The notes: a model not told the origin generated them from the sequence alone. Shown: positions 22,773-34,920, counted from the stretch's first letter. The stretch: DNA of 64,000 bases from Talinum fruticosum (GCA_021018815.1 JAITYX010000102.1:620001-684000); one strand, 5' to 3'. Made by a program: numbers and translations.

Positions 22773-23516
22773 CAAATTCATTCCAACTTCTAAATTTTAT
22801 GATTTTATAAAGTTCTCTTCTTCTCCTTCATTCAACTCGATTCAACGTTTTAAACTTATTTTCAATCCAAAGACGTCTTTTAATAATATCCCAAATCTTC
22901 TTCAAGATCGTTACACACTCGCTTCATGTCTCATTATAGTCTAAACACTTATAGGACTATTTTTCTCCTCATCATAACTCACCTCGAATGAGGTCTTTAT
23001 TAGGGCTAAAGAGATACCTTAAAAGTGCCAAATGGTGGAAGTCGATAAGGTGGTAAGGTGGTACTGTGGTGAAGCTAGGCCATCGGGGAGCAGGTAGATG
23101 ACAACGGACGATGCCCATGGAGGGAGCCATGGCTACGACAAGAGGCGGTAGTAACAGCGCCCCGCTGCGGCCCGCTTTCTTAGCCCGAAATAGAGGAAGA
23201 AAAAGAGGAAGAGAAGAATTACAGTGGTGTGGGCACCGCCGATGAGTTCTCGGTGGTGGCCGACTAGTCTGCGCGGGTCTTAGTAGTGGCCAACTAGGGG
23301 TTATGGTGGAGGGGCAATGAACAAAAGTGGATGAAGGGAGATGAGAATTTCTTATTGAGTTTTAGATTTTTTTGGGCCTTTTCAATCAAGCACCCTCCCT
23401 TATTTGGGCCGAGTAGCAATGCCCTTTTTTCTTCTTTTTTTTTCTTTGGTCTTGTCAATTTAATCTTATTCTTATCTTATCTAATTTTTTTACATGGCTA
23501 ATTTTATTACCACATG
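22773..23516 (-). mobile_element. Outer family-A LTR (A6), third segment
   Basis: Resumes right after the CACTA target duplication and aligns with LTR A5 from about 15597 onward: AT-rich stretch, donor-like AAG|GTATCTC (minus, 23017), GC-rich block 23040-23340, T-rich tract, ending TTACCACATG (23507-23516), which is the left target duplication of the LINE. Confidence 0.7.
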
Positions 23517-23529
23517 ATAAGAGTTATTG

Positions 23530-23985
23530 TGTGGCACCATTCTTTCCTCCCCGGCGAAAAAACCCTAGCACGAAACCCTTTTGAGGATACCCTAGCGTTG
23601 CTTCGATCTTGTGCGGAGTTCTTCACCCTTCGTGTGTAGGGTTTGTGTCAACTTGCTTTCAACCTCTCTGTAGGTTTTTGGTGGTACAGATTATAGGTTT
23701 ATCTACTTCTCACCCTGTTTCGGTTCCGAGTATTTTCCATTGTTTCTTTATTGACAAGGAAGTCAAGTGTTCGGCCATGGCTCGGAATTGGGCAACAAAC
23801 CGATGAATCTCAAACTAATGTCGAGGAAAAAGAGATCTTGGATTTGCTAGACTCGAAGATGAAAATCTTGACACCCAGATTGCACTTTGCCTAGTCGAGA
23901 AACCGAATACTGCGAATCAATTTAACCTAGAGGCATTGAAGAATACCCTCTGCAATATCCAAGCATTCTTGTTCATCAACTCACA
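23530..23985 (+). mobile_element. L1-type LINE, 5' segment with ORF1 start
   Basis: The left target duplication TTACCACATG is at 23507-23516. The 5' leader runs to a start near 23777 (MARNWATNR), followed, with frameshifts, by DLGFARLEDENLD, CLVEKPNTANQFNLEALKNT (stop and frameshift inside), the N-terminal part of a plant L1 ORF1 (DUF4283 type, nucleic-acid binding). Coding breaks off near 23968 and continues at about 46101 after a 22-kb insertion. The exact first base of the LINE is uncertain within about 15 bases. Confidence 0.75.
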
Positions 23986-25286
23986 TTGATATTTCGAGTC
24001 ACTCGGACACTACTTAGATTTATCGCATGTTCAAATAATCTCTCTAACACTTCTAATCTAAGTTCGACTTCATATTCCGAGCTAAAGTGAATTACGACGT
24101 TAATTCATCTTTCTAAGTCAGCATGTTTGTTCGAGAATTCTTTATCTAGAATAAGTACTTACACTCGATATTTTCTTTATAACGATATTTTCTAAGACTG
24201 ACTCGGATGGAATTTGAGTATAATGAATATTAGACTGAGAAAATTCCACTCCTCTAGGCCTAAGATAATTTTGCACTTAATTATTTTAATTAAATTATTA
24301 TCTATGCCTAATCTTAGACCAAAGTATTTTATACTTTGAGAACCAAAATTGTTTACTTTTGTAGGTTATCTAAACAAGGTTATCCTATTTTTGAATTACA
24401 AAAGTAATCGGCTTCAAGTCGTCAATCACCAGCACACAAGGCTTTTCTATTTTTGAACAAGGCTCGGACCACTGTGTCGGGGTTGTCTGTTTCCAAAACT
24501 AGAAATCTTCAATGATAAGCTCAACGGTAGTTTCCACCTTCCTTTTCAGACACCACCAGCTAATTGGAGCAACTTTTGGAGTCAAGAGCCATTGCACAAC
24601 GTTCACATCTCAACGGATCTTTTCGAGCAATTCGGAAGAACCGTTATAACGGTCACAAAGGACTTCTATTCGGAAGATAGTCACAACGGCTAATCTGCTT
24701 GGTCATCTATAAATAGAAGCCACTTCACAAGACTTGAAGATTGCTTGAGCACATTGCTGAAATTATATCTCTTTGTATAATACTCACTCAATCTTCTATT
24801 TACAACTCATAGCTTGTAATTCATACTTTCTAAGTTGTAAAGTCTTGTAATCGAGTCACATACTCCTTCTTACTTTCTAAGTAAGGTCCCTTGACTGAGA
24901 TATAAGGGTTAACTCAGCTCAGTTGTCCCTACTATAAAGGTTACCTCGGTTAGGAAGTACTAGATCGAGATAAGGGAACTTCGAGTTTAGGAAAACTCTA
25001 TAAGGAATTGTTGAAGGGAGCAATTCGGTTGAGTCGATCTGCTGTATTTTGTGGATTCAAAATAGTGGATTTGAGTTGGTGCTTGGACTAGCATTGGCCG
25101 TGGTTTTCTACCCCAAAAGGGTTTGCACGTACATTTGAGTTCACACTCTTCCGAGTTCAATCTAGACTCGGATTGTCTTGATTATTCTTTTCAAGCTTTA
25201 ATCTTCCAAGTTTGTTAAAATTTTCTCGTCACCCTATTCACCCCCACACTAGGGTGACTAAGACCCTCCAAGAGCAAACCTTCAAG
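23986..25286 (+). mobile_element. Copia LTR fragment lacking its first ~175 bases
   Basis: Begins inside the LTR (TTTCGAGTCACTCGGACA, equivalent to about 31907 in the copy at 31730) and runs to the LTR end AGCAAACCTTCA at 25286. It shares the GGTCCCTTGACTGAG, GTACTAGATCGAGATAAGGG and TTCACCCCC(A/T)C blocks with the copia LTRs at 37147-38405 and 40335-40934. No PBS follows, so this is a solo or broken LTR. Confidence 0.8.
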
Positions 25287-25590
25287 ATGGATAAGGGGAT
25301 TAGCTTTTTGGTTGGTCATGAGGAGACAAAGGTGAGGCTTCAAGTGAAGGAGGGTAAGGCTGATTTTTTCGGCTAAACCAAAAAAGGGAAGAACGGGCAG
25401 GGGTTTTGGGCTCGGTTTGGGCCAACTGTGAATGAACGATCTCTACCCTCAATATTCAGTTCTTTGTATTATTTTTCGGATAATTCCATACTTCCTATAA
25501 AAATAAATTACTTAAATTAAAAATCCTAAATTAATAATTATTACGAATAAAATAAGATGTAAAAGGGTATAAAAATTATCATAATTTTGG
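25287..25590 (+). other. Unidentified ex-coding fragment and AT-rich repeat
   Basis: Right after the copia LTR end, a frame reads MDKGISFLVGHEETKV and continues for about 30 residues to a stop, then KKGKNGQGFWARFGPTV. I do not recognise the family. From 25500 the sequence is the AT-rich repeat also present at 11065-11145. Confidence 0.3.
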
Positions 25591-25857
25591 ATATACATTT
25601 CATAAGCTTAGCAAAACCTGTTCAAAATTTGTATATAACAAGTTGTCCAAGGTGGCGGTACTTGCATAAATGTGCGTATAGCGCTAAGGATGTTAGCTTG
25701 GAATATATAGGTTTTTTAATTGTCCATGTGCGACAATTTGAGAATAATATGATAATAGGTTGTGTGGCTAATATAAATCATATCACACATTTGAAAAATA
25801 TCACGGTACTCATTTCCCTCGTGTTTTTCGGGTGCAATTATGATGACGACGGATTTG

Positions 25858-25909
25858 ATGTGTATATCCTTACTTATGTTACTATACAATTAAGTAAGGA
25901 TATACACAT
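25858..25909. repeat. Perfect 19-bp hairpin with 14-nt loop
   Basis: Arms 25858-25876 and 25891-25909 pair over all 19 bases; the left arm starts ATGTGTATATCC. It lies in the AT-rich lead-in to the TNP2-type CACTA relic. It could be an inverted-repeat scar; no terminator or RNA function is implied in a plant context. Confidence 0.8.
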
Positions 25910-26289
25910 TAGCCATTTTGTCTTCGTATGTTTTACTTAAAGTACTAAGGGAAATGCTACCGAAATTTTATCAAATTTATGATAAGACTTTGCTACACAG
26001 TCTTGGGTCATATTATTCTTGAATGAGTTTAGCACCATCTATCCCTGAAGAATGATATTAGGCTCATGTCATATTATTTAGCATAATAATTTAACGATGA
26101 AAGTACGTACTTTTGGAGTATTATAAGGTGAACTGCTTCTCGTGTTTAGGGATGAGGTGTGGATTGAGCGTGGGATTATAGCAACAGACGAAGTGTAGAA
26201 TATCATGATGGTTTTAACAACTTTCTAGAGACTGCCATCGGACATGCGGCCAAATTCGGAGAATAGTCCATATTATGTCCGTGTATATG
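25910..26289. other. Lead-in to the TNP2-type CACTA relic, no feature seen
   Basis: AT-rich sequence with no recognised domain. It may be the 5' part of the CACTA element; a CACTA terminus was not found on this side. Confidence 0.3.
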
Positions 26290-28596
26290 GTGTTTTAACT
26301 CCTCAAGATTGAGCCCTAAGGTTGTAAAAGGTCACCTATTTCAACATGGATTTGACACATCTTATAAGGTATGTGTATGGCATGGGGATAAGGAGTTTGT
26401 GAATAATAACATAGGAGAAGAAGAAGGGCATGATGAAAATAAAGCTAGTATGAAATTAGAAGATCGAGTCGAAGATCGGGTTAGTGAAGTAGAAGGTCAA
26501 TTAGTTGATTAACATGTATTGGAGCAATTGTTAGCTGATTTGGAGAAGCCTCTATACTCGGGGTGTGATAAATATACATGCTTATTAGCTGTGTTGAGTT
26601 TGATGAGCTTAAAAACAACTAATGGCTGGAGTGACAAAAGTTTACGTACTTGCTAAGTGTGCATAAAGATATACTCCAAGAAGGCAATGTAGTTCCTAGT
26701 TGTACATATAAGGTAAAGAGGATGTTGTATCCTATGGGCCTAGGGTATAAGAAGATACATGTCTGCCTCAACAATTGCATGTTGTACCAAAAAGAACATG
26801 CACATAGACACTAATGTCTTAAATGTTGTGTACCTCGATACAAAATAGAAAACATCGATGGAGAGAGTACTGAGGGACCTCCTTGCAAAGATGTTATGGT
26901 ATTTATCGATAATACCGAGGTTTAAGCGCTTATTTTCAAGTGTAAATAAGGCCAACAACTTGACGTGGCATGCCAACTAAAGAATCTCTTATGACAAGCT
27001 ATGCACCCTACGGATTCTCCTCGGTACCGGAAGATAGATTCATTGTTCCCAGATTTAGGTAAGGAGGCACGGAACCTATGCCTTGGTCTTTGTATGGACG
27101 GAATAAACCCCCATGGAGACATCGGCAGAAAGCACATCACTTAGGCTCGTTCTTTTGGTTATCTACAACTTACCATCCTCGTTGTGTATGAAGCGCAAGT
27201 ACATTATGTTGTCAATGCTCATTTCTGCGACTAAACAAACAGGAAATGATATAGATGTGTACTTGGCGCGTCTTGTTAAAGATTTAAAGCTCTTGTGGGA
27301 TGAAGGTGTTTTAATTTTTTATACATACCGTCAAAAGCAATTTACATCACGAGCTGTGATCTTCATCACAATCTATGACTTCCTAACATATGGAAACTTG
27401 TTCGAGTATACCGTTAAAGGCCATAATGCATGCCCCATTTGCCCGGAAGGTATCAGCTTGAGCATGGAAAAAAGACGACATATCTTAGACACTCGAAAGT
27501 TTCTTCCTAATTACCATCAATATCGTAAGAAAAAGAAGGTTTTCAATGGTAAAACCGAGATGGATTATGTTCAAACTCCATTAATAGGACATAAAAATTA
27601 TGAACAAGTGAAGGATGTTGATGTGGAGTTCGATAACCCATACCGATGTCTATCCGAAAATGGTGGGTGGAAATACGAGATCAATATTTGTTTTTCTTCC
27701 ATATTGGAAAGAGTTGTATGTGAGATATAGTCTTGATGTAATGCTTATAGAGAAAAACATCTACGGAAGTCTTATTTGCACTCTTTTGAACATACTCGGG
27801 GAAGACCAAGAATGAAGAGAAAACAATACTCGATTTACATGAAATGGGAATACGTGAGGAATTAGCACCACAACCAAAGGGGAAGATAACGTACTTTCCT
27901 CCGGCTTCTTACACATTGAGTAGAAGGGGAAAAACATTTGTGTGAGACCTTAAAGTAGCTGAAAGTGCCACAGGGACATTCTTTAAACATCATTAAACTG
28001 GTCTCGATGTCCAACTATAGACTAGTCGGTCTTAAATCTCACAATTGTGATGGTTTGATGCAACAAATTCTACCGATTGCTATCGGAGTCATCATGCCAA
28101 AACATGTCGGACAATCAATTACAAGACTTTGCTTAGTCTTTAATGCCATATGTAGCAAAGTCGTTGATTTGTAGAAATTGGATAATCTTGAGTACAACGT
28201 AATCATTACATTGTGTCAACTTCAAATGTACTTCCCATCTTTGTTTTTTATATCATGGTGCACCTAGTTGTCCATTTAGTGAGAGAAGTACGATTCCGTG
28301 GCCCGATTTTTTATCAATGGATATATACTTTTGAAATGTTTTTGAAAATTCTTAAAGGGTATGTTAGAAATCGGCACCGACCGGAAGGGTGCATTGTTGA
28401 GGCATACATAGATGAGGAGTGTGTTGAGTTATGCTATGAATACTGCCCCCAAGTAGGAGTTATTGGTATTCTTAAACATCGATTTATGGGGAAGATCGCT
28501 AGGTAAGGGAAATTGGGCTGACGATTCAAACAATTAGTCGGGATATGAGGGATCAAGAACATCTTTATATTCTTCAAAATAGTGAGGAAATGCAAC
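26290..28596 (+). pseudogene. TNP2-type CACTA (En/Spm) transposase relic
   Basis: TNP2 proteins are the main transposases of plant CACTA elements. Visible in order: VKGHLFQHGFDTSYKVCVWHGDK in part (26320-26390), GWSDKS (26623), LGYKKIHVCLNNCMLY (26739), SPRYRKID-like sequence (27016), NLPSSLCMK and NDIDVYLARLVKDL (27165-27290), GHNACPICPEG (27421), KFLPNYHQYRKKKK (27498), the LVSMSNYRLVGLKSHNC block (27995), then the DUF4218-like part with YVRNRHRPEGCIVE (28352-28395) and a final YILQNSEEMQ (28566). Stops and frameshifts are frequent. A family-B LTR enters right at the end (TSD GCAAC) and the rest is missing. Confidence 0.88.
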
Positions 28597-29854
28597 TGTC
28601 GAAACCACGGCCCGTCCCCCATAAGGGAAGTAGCGGGACCGAGTTTCCCATGAATGTTGACTTTCTTTGGTTTTTGAAGATTTTTTCGAAAGTTGATTTT
28701 TGAAAATGGATTTGGGCAGTGGGTGCACCCTTATTAAGATTATTTATTAGAATATGATTTTGAAACAATTTGAGTGAAAAGGATGATTACCTATTTTTAT
28801 TAATCATTTTTTATTTTAAAAATTGAATTTAGGGAAATTCCGAGATGTTATTTCATGGTTAGGAAAAAAAGTTAGATTGCATCTTGTCGTGAAGCTCTCC
28901 GGCCAAACAGATAAACCTGGCTGGGTCAAGAGCTTAGCTCGGCCTCTAGCCGATCCCGGCATCAACCAGCACCAACCGGAGTCCGGCACCGGCTATAGGG
29001 CTAAGACCGAGAAATCGGTCTCGATCCTATAGTTTAGATTGTCATAATGAAATCCAAATTTAGCTATTTTCAACCCGAAATGTTGAGAAGAAGATTTAGA
29101 GAAATGAAACGAGAAAATAGAGAGTTGCCATTCAGCTTTATAATATAAAAACTAACAAAAATTTTAAAAAAAAGTAATCTTCCAATCTTTTTATGGAATA
29201 ACTAAGCCTAAAAGAGGTTTCAAAAGAGACTCAATCGGTCTAAACCGAGAATTCGAGTGTTCGGGGTTAAAGGTACGAAATAGAGAGGGATGCTCTCCAT
29301 TCCACTCGTCAACAAACAGGCCTTTACGAGTTTAAGTTGTGAGTTAAAAAATGTGTTTAAAGAGTCAAGGACACAACATGAAAAGTGCGAAAGTAAATCA
29401 AACAAAGCATGCTAAGAAAGCAATAAATAAGGAAATAGGAAGGCGATAAAGAAAGTGAAAAGAAATAAAAGTTATAGGAAGCAGGGAGGAATAAAAAGTG
29501 ATTACATCTTTGATCAACAATATGGAAAACAATAAATCACATAAATAAATAAAATCGTACGCAAAATGAATTGAAAAGCGGATCCGGTGCCCTCGGGTTA
29601 TCCCACCTGCTGATCTTGGATCACGAACTAAATTCGGTAGTGTAACGGCAGAGTAGTGAGCTCTAAAGAAGAGTGGAGAAGGTTGTTTGGGAATTAGAAA
29701 ATGTGTGCAATGGTATAACAAAATGGAGAGCGTAGAGAATTGTAGAGAGTCATGGGAGTATTTTCAGCTTAGGGGACTTTGACTAGCTGAAAAATGTAGC
29801 CAAATATGGAATTATTTTGATAGCCAAAAATGAGGGAGTTTATAGAAAAATTTA
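28597..29854 (+). mobile_element. Family-B LTR B1, 3' end lost
   Basis: Starts TGTCGAAACCACGGCC at 28597, preceded by GCAAC (28592-28596), inside the TNP2 relic. It matches LTR B2 (57394-59437) through the ACCACGGCC start, the TTATTAAGATT segment, the GGCTCTAGGGCC/CTCCGGCC region, GACTC(A/C)ATC(G/A)GTC, and the GATC(T/C)TGGATC/GATCTAGATC segment near 29617. B1 ends abruptly at the CACTA terminus at 29855, so its right end and second target copy are absent. Confidence 0.65.
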
Positions 29855-31300
29855 CACTACTATAAGAACCAATTTTTAATACGGTTCCAAAAGACCTTTA
29901 ACTATGGTTATCGGGCGTTGTGTATGTGTGCGTAATCGTAGATGGGCATTTTTAACTATGGTTTGAACCATAGTGATAAAACATCTATTACTATGGTTCT
30001 AGAGAAAGAACCGTAATAGCTATATCTATTACTATGGTTCTTTCTCCGAACCGTAGTAATAGCTACAATCATTAAAAAAACAAAGCTCCTTCAGATCTCA
30101 AATGTTTAGATCTAAAATAGCTCTGAAATTTTGAGATCTAAAACTAAAAATTGAGGAAGAGGGCGAAGGAAAACGAATGAAGAAAAACAATTAAGATCTA
30201 TAAAACTAAAGAAATACACATCTAAAAAACTAAACGAGCGAAGGAATACCAAAAAAGAAACATCCATAATATAGATTTAAAAATGAATGAAAGTAAACAG
30301 TTAGTGAAAAACATCATATATGTATAAAAATCAAGCTTTCTCTTCTTCATCCTTTTGTCAAATACTTAGCACAAAACATCCATTCCGCTTTTAATCCTCC
30401 TCTTCTTTCCTCTTCTTCATCCTTTTTTCAAACCAAGGAAACCAAATTCAATTTAATTGGTAGACCATTTTCGTGCGAATCTCTAAAGAAACTCATAGAA
30501 GAAGGAAATCAAATAATTATCTCTACCTTGTTTGGGATTTAGACTCCAATTCAACCTCTCGGAACCGCTGCTCCAATTGTTTCTCTTTCTCCTCAATCCG
30601 CTTCTCTTGCTCCTCCAATGCTTTAACCTTCTTTAAACCCTCTATGAACTGCTTCTCCTTTAACGCCAAGGCATTGCAATGTGCTTCTCCCTTCACGAAC
30701 TCCAAGGCGCTTTAACATCCGCCTCTTCTCCAATTCCATAACCTCATAGCACTTGCTTCTTTTGACCACATCGTCATGAGGCCACCAAAATCTGCTTTTC
30801 TCCTATCCCCACCACCGTGAAGCCACCAGATTCGGTTGTTGTGGTCGTGGTCGTGGTGTTGCGGCTTCGACCACAGCAAATAGATCCCAATTTAGAGGGC
30901 CTTCCATGCATGATTTCAAGAGAGAGAGACAGAGAGAGATATTATGGGGTGAAACTAGGGAGAGAAAGAGAGGAAAAGGAGGAGGCGAAGAGGAGAGAGA
31001 GAGATAGAGGAAGCGGTCAGTTATGAAGTTAGGAGACAGAGAAACCAAATTAGGGTTTTTAAAGTTAACAACAACTTTTTATTATGGTTGAAGGAGAGAA
31101 CCATAGTAGTAATAGGTGTTCTCTATTATTATGGTTCTTTCATCGAACCGTAGTAAACAGATCTAACAAACTTTCTGCTATGGTTTAATGAAAGAACCGT
31201 AGTAATAGAGAACATCTATTACTACGGTTCTCTCCTTGAACTATAGTAAAAAATTGATAACATGACGTATTACTACAGTTTAATTAAAGAATCATACTAA
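29855..31300. mobile_element. Non-autonomous CACTA with captured gene fragment
   Basis: The left terminus CACTACTATAAGAACC (29855) is followed by ATTACTATGGTTC/GAACCGTAGTAAT subterminal repeats in both orientations (29885-30070). The same repeats reappear at 31075-31280. The right terminus is decayed: it should end in ...TAGTG but reads ATCATACTAA directly against CACTA element 2. The interior (30080-31070) is unrelated to CACTA coding sequence and contains a minus-strand leader and coiled-coil fragment, so this resembles a Pack-CACTA. Confidence 0.7.
30470..31048 (-). pseudogene. Captured coiled-coil gene fragment
   Basis: On the minus strand a CT-rich leader (30910-31040) precedes an ATG at 30907 (MEGPLNWDLFAVVEAATPRP), which ends at a stop near 30805. 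Further on, 30523-30705 is open and strongly heptad-like, with LKEKQFIEGLKKVKALEEQ and EKQLEQRFREVELESK, ending at a donor-like AAG|GTAGAG near 30524. Such E/K-rich LEQRF-REVELESK segments occur in FRIGIDA-like proteins, but the match is by style only. It may be any plant coiled-coil protein. It lies inside a CACTA element, which suggests transduplication of a host gene 5' end including its leader. Confidence 0.45.
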
Positions 31301-31729
31301 CACTACTACATGAATCACTTTTATGACGGGTCTTTAATGACGATTATAACGAAAAACCATTGTAAAAAATTATGCGGTGGCATTTTTGTAAAAAAGTGAT
31401 TTTGTAGTACATATGATGACGGTTCAATGAATGAACCATCATTAAAAGTTAACTTTCGACCTTAACAACGGTTCATTCAATGAACTGTCGTCATAGGTTT
31501 ATTTATGATGATGGTTCAATGAATGAACCGTCCTTAAAATTTGAAAGTTAACCTTTAATGACGGTTCATTCATTGAACCATTATCATAGAGTGACCACAA
31601 AAACCCTTGCGGCCGCTACCACTCTCACTCTCACTCTCACTCTCATTTTCAGTCTCTCCACTCAGTCTCCCTTTAATGTCTCGCTGTTGTCCGCTCATCG
31701 TGACTCCCACTCACTCTCTCTACTGTCTT
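31301..31729 (+). mobile_element. CACTA element 2, 5' segment
   Basis: Terminus CACTACTACATGAATCACTT at 31301 followed by the same ATGACGGTTCAATGAATGAACC subterminal repeats as CACTA 1 and then the CT-rich leader (31615-31720). It is interrupted by a copia element at 31730; the next base of the CACTA follows at 38406. Confidence 0.85.
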
Positions 31730-32295
31730 TGAAGACTCGGCTTTTAACCCTAAGTCATTATGAGTATTACATGAAGACTCGGTATAAATCATATCTCTCT
31801 TAAGTTTTGATTTTAAGTCATTCTAAGCACTATAGAAACTCTTGTATAAGTTTTCATTCGTTTCTGGTCGACTCAAAAAGCTCCTTATTGTGTATCTCAT
31901 ACACCGATGTTTCGAGTCACTCGGACATCATCCAGAACTATCGCATGCTCAAATAATTTCTCTAACACTTTTATTTTGAGCACCGATCGTGTATTTCAAA
32001 GCAAAGAGAATTACTGCGTTAATTCATTATTCTAAGTCAGTTTATTTCTTTGAGAATTATTTGACCGGATCAAGTTGTTATATTCCGATATTTTATTCTC
32101 TCTACTTGATCATCCTTAGGATTGACTTAGATGGAATTTGAGTATATTGAATATTAGACTCAGAAAATTCCATTCTTCTAGGCCAAAGATAATTAAGCTT
32201 TTAATTGTGCTAATTTAATTATTATCTGTGCCTAATCTTGGACCAAAGTATTTTATACTTTGGGAACCAATGTGGTTTGCTTTTTTAGGTTATTC
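31730..32295 (+). repeat. Copia A, truncated 5' LTR
   Basis: Aligns with the first ~550 bases of the 3' LTR (37147-37707): TGAAGACTC start, AACCCTAAGTCATT, GGTATAAATC, ACTTGATCATCC and TATTTTATACTTTG blocks. It ends at GGTTATTCAAAC, where integrase sequence begins. Confidence 0.85.
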
Positions 32296-34588
32296 AAACT
32301 CCTTAACAGTAATGGAGTAGTGGAGAGAAAGAATAGAACTCTTGAAGAAATAGGAAGGATTATGATAATTGAAAATGATTTACCTTACTATTTCAGGGCC
32401 GAGGCAGTCAACACAACAAATTACACACTCAACGGATGCCTCATCGGACCCATCTTGAAGAAAAACTCCTTACGAGCTTTATAAAGGGAAGAAACCCAAC
32501 ATCTCCTACTTCAAACCTTTCGGGTGTAAGTGTTTTGTCCACAACAATGGTAAGGAGCATCCGACTAAGTTTGATGGTAGGTCGGATGAATGTATATTTC
32601 CGGGTTATTCATCTCATAGTAAAGCTTATCGAGTTTTTAACAAAAGAACTAACAAAGTGGAAGAAAGTATCCACATTGTCTTTGATGAAATTGATCTTGG
32701 CAGGATAAGTGAGTCCACATACTCAGATCTCATACTTAACGGAGATGAAGACGACCTTGCTGAAGTTGAGCTCGGAAAGAGTCAAAAAGAATTACCGAGG
32801 CAACTCAAAATGGAGCAACTCGTAAAGTTATACCTTAGACTGAACAAACTCAAGAGCCAGCTCGAATATCGAAGAACAAATCAATGAGACTCAGCAAAAT
32901 CAACCAACTAAAGATCAGCCTGTTCAACCAACAAACTTGGTAAATCAAAGGACAAGTAAAGCTTTCAAATATGCATCCAGCCACCCACCTGAAAACATAC
33001 TTTCCGACATCAATAGTGAGCTAAGAACTCGATCTTTTTGCATAATCTATGTGCATTTTCTGCATTCATGTCATTAACAGAACCCAAAAATGCACTAGAA
33101 GCCCTAAATGAGCCTGAATGGGTATAGGCCATGCAAGAAGAGCTCAATCAATTTGAAAGAAACAAAGTCCGGATTCGACCAAACTATTATCTAACCACCC
33201 AGTCATAGGTGGATTTTCAAGAACAAACTGGATGAGGAACCAAATGGATTTTCAAGGCTAGACTTGTTGCCTAGGGTTATAATCAAGAAGAAGGAATTGA
33301 TTGTGGGGAAACCTTTGTATCTCGTTGCTAGGATTTAGGCAATTAGAATCTTGTTAACATTTGCATCTAGCATGAATATCAAGTCTGTATTAAATGGATG
33401 TCAAATGTGCTTTTTGAATGGTTTCATTCAAGAAGTCTATGTTGAGCAACCCCTAGATTTGAAAACTTAGAAATTCCAAATCATGTTCTCAAATTGCAAA
33501 AGGCTTTATATGGTCTTAAGCAAGCTCTCAAAGATTTGTATAAAAGACTAAGCGGTTTTTGGTTGAAAATAATTTCAAAAGAGGTTAGATTGACAAAACT
33601 CTTTTATAAAAACCAAGGGGAAAGATTTTCCTATTGATCATATTTATGTTGATGATATCATTTTTGGAGCTACTAATGAAACTCGTGTCAAGAGTTTTCC
33701 GAGTTGATGAGACAGGAATTCCAAATGAGTATGATGGGAGAACTCAACTTCTTTCTTGATCTACAAATCAAAGAAGACAAGGATGACATTTATGTCCATC
33801 AATCCAAGTATACCAAGGAGCTTTTAAAGAAGTACAAACTACAAGATGTGAAGCATGCAGCAAACCTATGAGTAGCAGTTTGAAACCGGACTCGGATGAG
33901 AATGGTAAAGTTATACATCGAAACTCTTCGGAGGTATAATCAAATCTCTACTTTATCTCGCATCTAGTAGGCCGGATATCATGTTCAGTGTCTTCCTCTC
34001 GTGCAAGATTTCAAGATAATCCAAAAGAATCACATCTCACCTGTCGTGAAGAGAATTTTCGAGATATCTTGCGGGGACTCGGAATCTTGGTCTACAATTT
34101 TCAAAAGACTTAGAACCGACTCTCACTCGGATACTCAAATGCTGATTATGCTTGGATTCAAAATTGATAAAAAGAGAACATTAGGAGCATGCCAATTTAT
34201 GGGTCAATCCCTCATCTCCTGCCACTCAAAGAAACAAAATTTTGTTGCTCTATCAATCGCCAAAGCTGAGTACATTGCGGTTGGAGCTTGCTGTGCTCGG
34301 ATTCTATGGATCAAGTAGCACTTGAGGGATCTAGGGGTATCATTCAATCTATCCAAATCAAGTGTGACAATCGAGTGCAATCAGCATTACCAAGAATCCG
34401 ATTCAGCACTAAAAAACAAAGCATATTGGGGTTAGGTATCATTTTCTCATAGACCATTCCGAGAAGGGTGATATTGAACTTGAATTCATTCCTACGAAAT
34501 TTCGGTTAGTTGATATTTTCACTAAGCCACTTAGTGAGGATCGGTTTTGTTTCATTAGGAATGAGCTTGGTATGATTAATGCATGATT
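32296..34588 (+). pseudogene. Copia A pol remnant (integrase end, RT, RNase H)
   Basis: Starts with GVVERKNRTLEEI (32312), the C-terminal side of a copia integrase, then the linker to RT, RT segments EPKNALEALNEPEWV (33080), VKCAFLNGFIQ (33400) and DDIIFGATNE (33652), and RNase H segments CQFMGQSLISCHSKKQ and AEYIAVGACCARILW (34190-34315), ending ELGMINA and a stop near 34585. Frameshifts and stops are numerous. Copy B (42835-46013) is the better-preserved relative. Replication of copia elements needs this polyprotein, so A is non-autonomous. Confidence 0.88.
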
Positions 34589-34828
34589 ATGTGATTTCTA
34601 AGTGAACTTTCCTTGCATAATTATGTGTTATATGTTTTCTTTTGTTTTAATAACAAATGGATCGAGTTGATTGAGTGAAACCGAGCTATGAGTTATTAGG
34701 TCTCCGAGTGTTCCGAGTCACTCGGAAAACATACTCGGCTCGGACTCAGCTTTTGAGCAAAATGGACAATAAAGTTCGGACTTATCTCTAGATAAATGGA
34801 AAATTTCATAAATATTTTTCCGAAAAGT

Positions 34829-34831
<3 letters not shown>

Positions 34832-34862
<31 letters not shown>
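34832..34862. repeat. (CT)n microsatellite in copia A
   Basis: About fifteen CT dinucleotides in the sequence between pol and the env-like frame. Confidence 0.9.
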
Positions 34863-34866
<4 letters not shown>

Positions 34867-34920
34867 GCATTTTGATAAGAGGAAACTAGCCATTGGAAGA
34901 AACCTGTTGGAATTTTAACC

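Noticed and set aside
25287..25440. Continuation of LINE ORF1 after the copia LTR
   Set aside because: The MDKGISFLVG frame does not match DUF4283 ORF1 sequence, and the true continuation of ORF1 is found at 46101.
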